Shown here in pieces: positions 5,672 through 8,857 of a stretch of DNA of 8,857 nucleotides. The DNA is taken from positions 1-8,857 of the forward strand of contig JAKAXG010000138.1 in assembly GCA_021827225.1 (NCBI GenBank), written 5' to 3'. Numbering within the stretch: the first letter of the stretch is position 1; every line of letters begins with the position of its first letter. The position numbers and the translations under genes are program-made. The DNA is from Actinomycetes bacterium (GTDB taxonomy: Bacteria; Actinomycetota; Acidimicrobiia; Acidimicrobiales; Palsa-688). The notes under the pieces are model-generated. The model made no database searches and was not told the origin of the DNA. It saw only the letters and a list, made by a program, of their open reading frames with translations.

Positions 5672-6541
5672 TCAGCCCGGGCGCGTTACGCCCGAGAAGA
5701 AGTCACCGAGCACGGCGGCCGCGGTCCGAGGCACCTCGGCGTGGAAGAAATGGCCGGCGAAGGGGAGCATCACCGGCTGGTCGGGGGCTCCCGGGGTGTC
5801 CTCGCACAGACGCGACGCCCACGAAGGGGAAAGGAAGCGGTCGTTGGCCGCCCAGACGACCAGCGCCGGCTTCTCCCACCCGCCGAGAACCGAGGCGGTG
5901 TCGGCGGTGTAGCGGGGCGACTGGCCCCGCACGTAGGCACAGAACGACTGCAGCCGCTCCCCACCCTCCCGCATCGCCCCCATCCAGTCATCGATCAGGG
6001 CGGGAGGCAGCGGGGCCCGAACGGTGGTTTGGGGGAACGGCCACGTCCTGACCATCACCGGCTCCACCAGACCGAGCCGGGTGGCCATGTGCAGGGGCCC
6101 GGGGAAGCGACACATGGCTTCGACGGCGGTTATGGCCGGGACCACCCAGTTGTCGTAGCAGACGATGTCGCACAGAGCCACGGCGTCGACGCGCTCCCCG
6201 TAGCCACGGAGAAACTGCAGGCCGTGGGCCCCACCCTGGTCGTGGAATGCAGCCAGCACCCGATCCACCTGCAGGGCGTCGAGCAGCTGGGCGAGCATGT
6301 CGGCCTGTCCGGGGCTTCCCAGGTCCGCACCAGCCCGCGGGCGCGACATCCCCATCCCGAGCAGGTCGGGCACGATGCAGTCGAATCGCTCACCCAGGTC
6401 GCCGAGCAGCGGCTCCCACAGGCGGGACGAGGTAGGGATGCCGTGCACCAGCAGCAGAGGCGGTCCGGAGCCGTGGCGCAGGTAGGTGACCTCCCCGCAT
6501 TCGAGGCTCACCCGCTGGCGGGGAAGGGTCCCTATCTCCAT
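5672..6541 (-). CDS. Alpha/beta hydrolase, haloalkane dehalogenase/epoxide hydrolase-like (Asp nucleophile)
   Basis: A 289-residue alpha/beta-hydrolase from the chosen start. It has the oxyanion loop LLLVHGIPTS with His33-Gly34, nucleophile elbow FHDQGG with Asp101, acid in WAANDRFLSP (Asp234), and base in FAGHFFHAEVP (His264). A helical cap lies between about 125 and 220. An Asp nucleophile in HDxGG points to the haloalkane dehalogenase or epoxide hydrolase group, not a serine esterase; the substrate is unknown. The small residue normally before HD is Phe99, an unusual choice in the elbow. The start is ATG 6541, with GGAG 9 bases upstream and an N-terminus (MEIGTLPRQRVSLECGEV) that leads straight into the first strand. 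An in-frame GTG at 6628 would add 29 residues and overlap the upstream membrane gene by 17 bases. No signal peptide. Confidence 0.82.
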   Translation of the reverse strand: MEIGTLPRQRVSLECGEVTYLRHGSGPPLLLVHGIPTSSRLWEPLLGDLGERFDCIVPDLLGMGMSRPRAGADLGSPGQADMLAQLLDALQVDRVLAAFHDQGGAHGLQFLRGYGERVDAVALCDIVCYDNWVVPAITAVEAMCRFPGPLHMATRLGLVEPVMVRTWPFPQTTVRAPLPPALIDDWMGAMREGGERLQSFCAYVRGQSPRYTADTASVLGGWEKPALVVWAANDRFLSPSWASRLCEDTPGAPDQPVMLPFAGHFFHAEVPRTAAAVLGDFFSGVTRPG

Positions 6542-6611
6542 CGAGGGGGACTCCGGTGCGGGGCGCCGGTAGTGCGGGTTCTCGAACAGACCCAGCTTCA
6601 CGCCACAGACG

Positions 6612-7235
6612 CTAATCCCGGATGCCACGCCGGGTGCTCATCTCCATGCGGGCTCCATCTCCCGCCCCCTCGGCCCGGGAGGGCAGCAGCTGCCGGGCGG
6701 TCTGCCACAGCGGGTCGGTCGAGGACGCAAAGCGGTGCACCAGCAGGCCCAGGAGCCCACCGAAGACAGCATGGGCCAGGTAGACGGTGATGACGTACTT
6801 GGCGCCGATGATGGATCCGAAGATGCCCGCCCCGGTGGCTCTCGACACCGGGCTGAGGAGGAACCCGGTGCCGAGAGCCAGACCGTAGGCGGCGCCCATT
6901 GCGGCGCCGACCCAGTGGGACCGCCGGCGGGGGAACCCGCCGACAATGACGGCGTAGGTGACCCCGAACGCCGCTCCGTTCCATACGTGGTCGGCCCATC
7001 CGATCAGATTGGAGGCCAGGTCAGGGCCGTCCATGATCCGATTGGTGATGAGCACGCCCATCAGCTCGGGGAGTTGGCCGGGCATCGAGTTGAACTCGTA
7101 GAAGCCGATGTTGCGGACCAGCTCGAGCCCGGCGGTCGACAGCGCCCCGAAGGCCAGCCCCAGCAGGATGCCCTTCGCCATGCTCCGGGCGCCGACCATG
7201 GCCGCGGCCGCAACGGCGGCGGCGGCGGCGATCAC
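6612..7235 (-). CDS. Small integral membrane protein of unknown function (probable frameshifted N-terminus)
   Basis: The open frame gives 207 residues from GTG 7235, with hydrophobic segments at about 2-16, 22-40, 84-100, 107-127 and 147-167 and a soluble tail of about 40 residues. I do not recognise the family. Conserved-looking stretches are GLELVRNIGFYEF (36-48), DHVWNGAAFGVTYA (82-95) and VYLAHAVFGGLLGLL (151-165). None of the in-frame starts (7235, 7199, 7181) has a usable Shine-Dalgarno. In the neighbouring frame ATG 7293 has GGAGG 8 bases upstream and reads MKRAQARVP; removing one base of the G-run at 7266-7269 joins it to VTSIAIPSAIVIAAAAAVA, a normal positively charged N-terminus plus first helix. 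The intended protein is therefore probably 226 residues. It ends 70 bases before the hydrolase start and may share a transcript with it. Confidence 0.7.
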   Translation of the reverse strand: MIAAAAAVAAAAMVGARSMAKGILLGLAFGALSTAGLELVRNIGFYEFNSMPGQLPELMGVLITNRIMDGPDLASNLIGWADHVWNGAAFGVTYAVIVGGFPRRRSHWVGAAMGAAYGLALGTGFLLSPVSRATGAGIFGSIIGAKYVITVYLAHAVFGGLLGLLVHRFASSTDPLWQTARQLLPSRAEGAGDGARMEMSTRRGIRD

Positions 7236-7301
7236 GATCGCTGAAGGTATGGCGATGCTCGTGACGGGGTACCCGGGCCTGGGCGCGCTTCATGAATACG
7301 T

Positions 7302-7306
7302 CCTCC
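7302..7306 (-). promoter_or_regulatory. Strong Shine-Dalgarno for ATG 7293
   Basis: GGAGG on the minus strand lies 8 bases before ATG 7293. It is the only well-spaced ribosome site near the membrane protein gene and lies 16 bases after the leader hairpin at 7323-7371. Confidence 0.6.
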
Positions 7307-7322
7307 ATGTTGGTGATGAGGC

Positions 7323-7371
7323 GGCGAGCGGGGTGACCCGCGGGAGCTGGGCAGGGTCACTCCCGCTCGCC
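7323..7371 (-). promoter_or_regulatory. Leader hairpin, 17 bp with one bulge, with an alternative fold
   Basis: GGCGAGCGGG (7323-7332) pairs with CCCGCTCGCC (7362-7371), and GTGACCC (7333-7339) with GGGTCAC (7354-7360); only T7361 is unpaired, and the loop is 14 nt. A second stem, GCGGGAG (7340-7346) with CTCCCGC (7360-7366), uses some of the same bases and excludes part of the first. On the minus strand it lies in the leader just before the Shine-Dalgarno of the membrane protein gene, so it may control translation or transcription. It resembles no riboswitch family I know. It could also be a terminator for transcription coming from the right. Confidence 0.5.
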
Positions 7372-7676
7372 AAGCTGTCGCCACCTGAACCCGGCCGGGA
7401 GCCACCGCCATTCCACCTTTCTCACCGATCCGCGGACTGCTACCGACGCGTCCAGCCCCGACAGGGCTGCCGTCCAATCGACCATGCCGCTGCCAGAAGA
7501 AGGGGAATCGGGGGCGTCGCTGCCCGGGTTCTGTCAGGGAGGGGCTGCGATCCGACAACTGTCGGCACGAGCTGCAGGTCGAAGGGTTGCCGTCATCCGA
7601 CGACCCCGACCAGGCCTGCTACGACGACCGGCCGGTCCGATCGCTGGGACCCAGCTGCAGGGAAATCAACCGGCCG
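7372..7676. other. About 300 bases with no recognisable gene
   Basis: Open frames here on both strands have skewed, Arg/Pro-rich composition and no family motif or well-placed ribosome site. It holds the upstream leader of the membrane protein gene (minus strand) and the 3' flank of the response regulator remnant. It may be degraded sequence. No clear promoter could be assigned. Confidence 0.4.
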
Positions 7677-8104
7677 TCAGGGAGGGCCCCACCGGTAGAT
7701 GTGTTCTGGCCGGCCGGTGGTCCCGTAGCGCAGGTGCACGGAGACCCGGCCCGTCGACTCCAGGTAGGACAGGTAGCGCTGAGCCGTGGCCCGGCTCATG
7801 CCGGTGTGTTCGGCCACCCTCAGGGCGGTCACCCCTTCCACGGAATCGGACAGCGCCTTCTCGACCTTCTCCAGGGTGAGGGGCGAGCGGCCCTTCGGGG
7901 TGGGACCGACCGGTTCGGTCCTCAGGGCACCGAACACCCGGTCCACCTGGGACTGGTCGGCCTCGCCAGCGTCACCGAGACGGGAACGCATGGTGGCGTA
8001 GGAGACCAGCTTGTCCCGGAAACTGTCGAAGGTGAACGGCTTGAGGATGTAGTGCAGGGCTCCGTGCTGGAGAGCGGCGCGCACCGAGTCGAGGCTCTCC
8101 GGGC
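7677..8104 (-). pseudogene. CitB/DcuR-type response regulator, N-terminal receiver half missing
   Basis: About 140 C-terminal residues of a two-component response regulator. The end of the receiver domain is present: ESLDSVRAALQHGALHYILK then PFTFDSFRDKL, including the conserved Lys of the LKPF motif (codon 8040-8042). A linker and a winged helix-turn-helix follow: VTALRVAEHTGMSRATAQRY, then LSYLESTGRVSVHLRYGTTG and RPEHIYRW. This linker and HTH layout is typical of the CitB/DcuR/DctR group, which controls carboxylate uptake or use. Homology stops near 8100-8105. Everything upstream in the same frame (to 8471) is Arg/Pro/Gly-rich antisense of other sequence. The acidic pocket and phospho-accepting Asp are gone, and no start with a ribosome site is available, so it is probably inactive. 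It abuts a plus-strand fragment of another gene. Confidence 0.82.
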
Positions 8105-8295
8105 TACGCCAAGGCGTTCGGCCAACCGGCGGCGTCCAAGTACCTGTTCCAACTACCAGGGGGCGACGGGTCCCGAGGACTTCAACCAGTACCACAACAC
8201 CTTCAGCGGCTTCGCCGTCGACGGGTTCACCACGTCCAACCAGCTGAACCAGGTCGCGTACGTGACCCCCCCAGCAGGTGGCGTCCGGAGCCTGA
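8102..8295 (+). pseudogene. C-terminal fragment, possibly of an ABC substrate-binding protein
   Basis: The plus strand reads GYAKAFGQPAASKYLF in one frame and, one frame on, NYQGATGPEDFNQYHNTFSG then FAVDGFTTSNQLNQVAYVTP. The block YQGATGPxDF resembles the near-C-terminal block of periplasmic amino-acid-type binding proteins, and the length to the end fits, but this is recall, not a search. The two frames join if one C at about 8149-8150 is extra. If one base of the C-run 8266-8272 is also extra, the protein ends QQVASGA with TGA at 8293-8295; otherwise it runs to TGA at 8319-8321. There is no start codon with a ribosome site; the N-terminal part is absent. The left end coincides with the point where the response regulator loses homology. 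A hairpin at 8328-8361 follows it. Confidence 0.5.
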
Positions 8296-8327
8296 CCGAC
8301 CCTACCGGCGGACCCTCCTGACCGCCA

Positions 8328-8361
8328 CGGAGCCCGGGACCAGCGTCGCTCCCGGGCTCCG
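8328..8361. terminator. Bidirectional terminator-like hairpin
   Basis: CGGAGCCCGGGA (8328-8339) pairs perfectly over 12 bp with TCCCGGGCTCCG (8350-8361) around a 10-nt loop. It lies between the plus-strand fragment ending at 8295 or 8321 and the minus-strand maturase gene ending at 8383, so it could serve both. There is no T-run. Confidence 0.6.
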
Positions 8362-8382
8362 GCGGGTCGTCCACCGGCGCCG

Positions 8383-8857
8383 CTACCGCTGCGGTGCCTG
8401 AGCGCCGTGGCATACCTTCCACTTGCGACCGCTGCCGCAGGAGCACGCCTCATTGCGTCCCCGGCGGGCATCTCTGCTCCGGTACCACCGGACTATCCCG
8501 GCTGCCTCCCGGCCCTGCTCCAGCAGAGTCGCCATCTCCCTCATCGGCTGCTCGACGTGGCCGAAGAACCGCTTGAAGCTCGGGCACAGGTAGTTGAGGC
8601 CCGGCTCCCCGTCGGGTGTCCTGACGAAGCGGTCCTTGGGGCAGCCTCCCTGGCAGGCGAAGCGAACCTCGCATTCCCGGCAGAAGCGGGGCAGCGTGTC
8701 CCGCTTGTCCGACCCGAAGCGGTGCTGGCGGTCCGAGGACACCAGGTCGACGAGGCGCTCCTCGCCGATGTTGCCGAGGCGGTAGCCGGGCTCCACATAG
8801 TGATCGCAGGAGTAGACATCGCCGTTGTGCTCGAGGGCCAACGCCAGTCCGCAGGTC
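8383..8857 (-). CDS. Anaerobic sulfatase-maturase-like radical SAM protein, SPASM domain plus SEC-C tail (5' end outside window)
   Basis: The frame is open to the window edge, so the N-terminal radical SAM barrel with its CxxxCxxC cluster is outside. The visible part is the SPASM auxiliary-cluster domain: TCG at the very start, then YSCDHYVEPGYRLGNI, FCRECEVRFACQGGCPKDR and YLCPSFKRFF. This Cys pattern, with the CDHYVEPxxRLGNI block, is typical of anaerobic sulfatase-maturating enzymes (AnSME), which convert Cys or Ser of sulfatases to formylglycine and hold two extra 4Fe-4S clusters here. The last residues, ACSCGSGRKWKVCHG, are a SEC-C zinc motif (CxCGSGxxxxxCH), appended about 20 residues after the usual end. 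No sulfatase gene is in the window. The TTG at 8839-8841 is internal. The family call is strong; the true substrate is unproven. Confidence 0.88.
   Translation of the reverse strand, partial: TCGLALALEHNGDVYSCDHYVEPGYRLGNIGEERLVDLVSSDRQHRFGSDKRDTLPRFCRECEVRFACQGGCPKDRFVRTPDGEPGLNYLCPSFKRFFGHVEQPMREMATLLEQGREAAGIVRWYRSRDARRGRNEACSCGSGRKWKVCHGAQAPQR

Noticed and set aside
5438..6790. A plus-strand open frame of 450 codons
   Set aside because: It is antisense to the hydrolase and parts of two neighbours, is rich in Arg, Gly and Pro, and shows no motif. The minus-strand hydrolase has a full catalytic triad.
7232..7558. A minus-strand open frame of 108 codons in the region without a gene
   Set aside because: It has Arg/Pro/Ser-rich composition and no motif. 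Its internal ATG at about 7414 has a purine-rich stretch too close to serve as a ribosome site.
8105..8471. The upstream part of the open frame that ends with the response regulator
   Set aside because: Its residues are Arg/Gly/Pro-rich and antisense to the plus-strand fragment, the hairpin and the maturase end. They do not resemble a receiver domain.
1..8857. CRISPR arrays, tRNA or rRNA genes, insertion sequences
   Set aside because: No regularly spaced repeats, cloverleaf-like sequences, ribosomal RNA blocks or transposase-like proteins were recognised on either strand.

Overview
This is a GC-rich bacterial window (GTG starts, actinobacterial-type Shine-Dalgarno sites). The small families present, DinB-like, DUF427, zinc anti-sigma and HPP-like membrane proteins, suggest an actinomycete, possibly an environmental lineage. 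The species cannot be told from the sequence. No rRNA, tRNA, CRISPR array, transposase or phage gene was seen.

Layout. Left part, plus strand: the 3' end of an MFS transporter cut by the window edge (3-881), a double hairpin that probably ends it, and a DJ-1/PfpI (Hsp31-like) protein (1005-1721). The remaining intact genes are on the minus strand: a two-dinucleotide-fold flavoprotein disulfide reductase (1750-3108); a very short DinB-like gene (3172-3399); an HPP-like membrane protein (3903-4874) preceded by a zinc-type anti-sigma factor (4884-5150); a DUF427 protein with a premature stop (5305-5568); an alpha/beta hydrolase of the Asp-nucleophile type (5672-6541); a four- to five-helix membrane protein whose real start appears frameshifted (6612-7235, probable start 7293); and, at the right edge, the C-terminal part of an anaerobic sulfatase-maturase-like SPASM protein with a SEC-C tail (8383-8857).

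The most striking theme is gene decay. Between 3491 and 3788 the plus strand carries a shattered RIC (YtfE/ScdA, hemerythrin-like) gene in several frames. Between 7677 and 8295 a headless CitB/DcuR-type response regulator (minus) abuts a headless fragment that may be a substrate-binding protein (plus), as if one deletion removed the shared divergent promoter and both 5' ends. The DinB-like gene seems to have lost its middle in frame while keeping both presumed metal-binding segments. DUF427 has TGA where the family has Trp. Several breaks sit at homopolymer runs, so some may be sequencing or assembly errors rather than biology.

Functionally, DJ-1, the flavoprotein reductase, the DinB-like protein and the RIC remnant all fit carbonyl, redox or nitrosative stress handling, but no shared operon or regulator is visible. 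The anti-sigma factor has no sigma gene beside it. I do not see a convincing new multi-gene system. The items most worth checking are the leader hairpin with two exclusive folds at 7323-7371, the internally deleted DinB protein and the two-sided truncation at about 8103.
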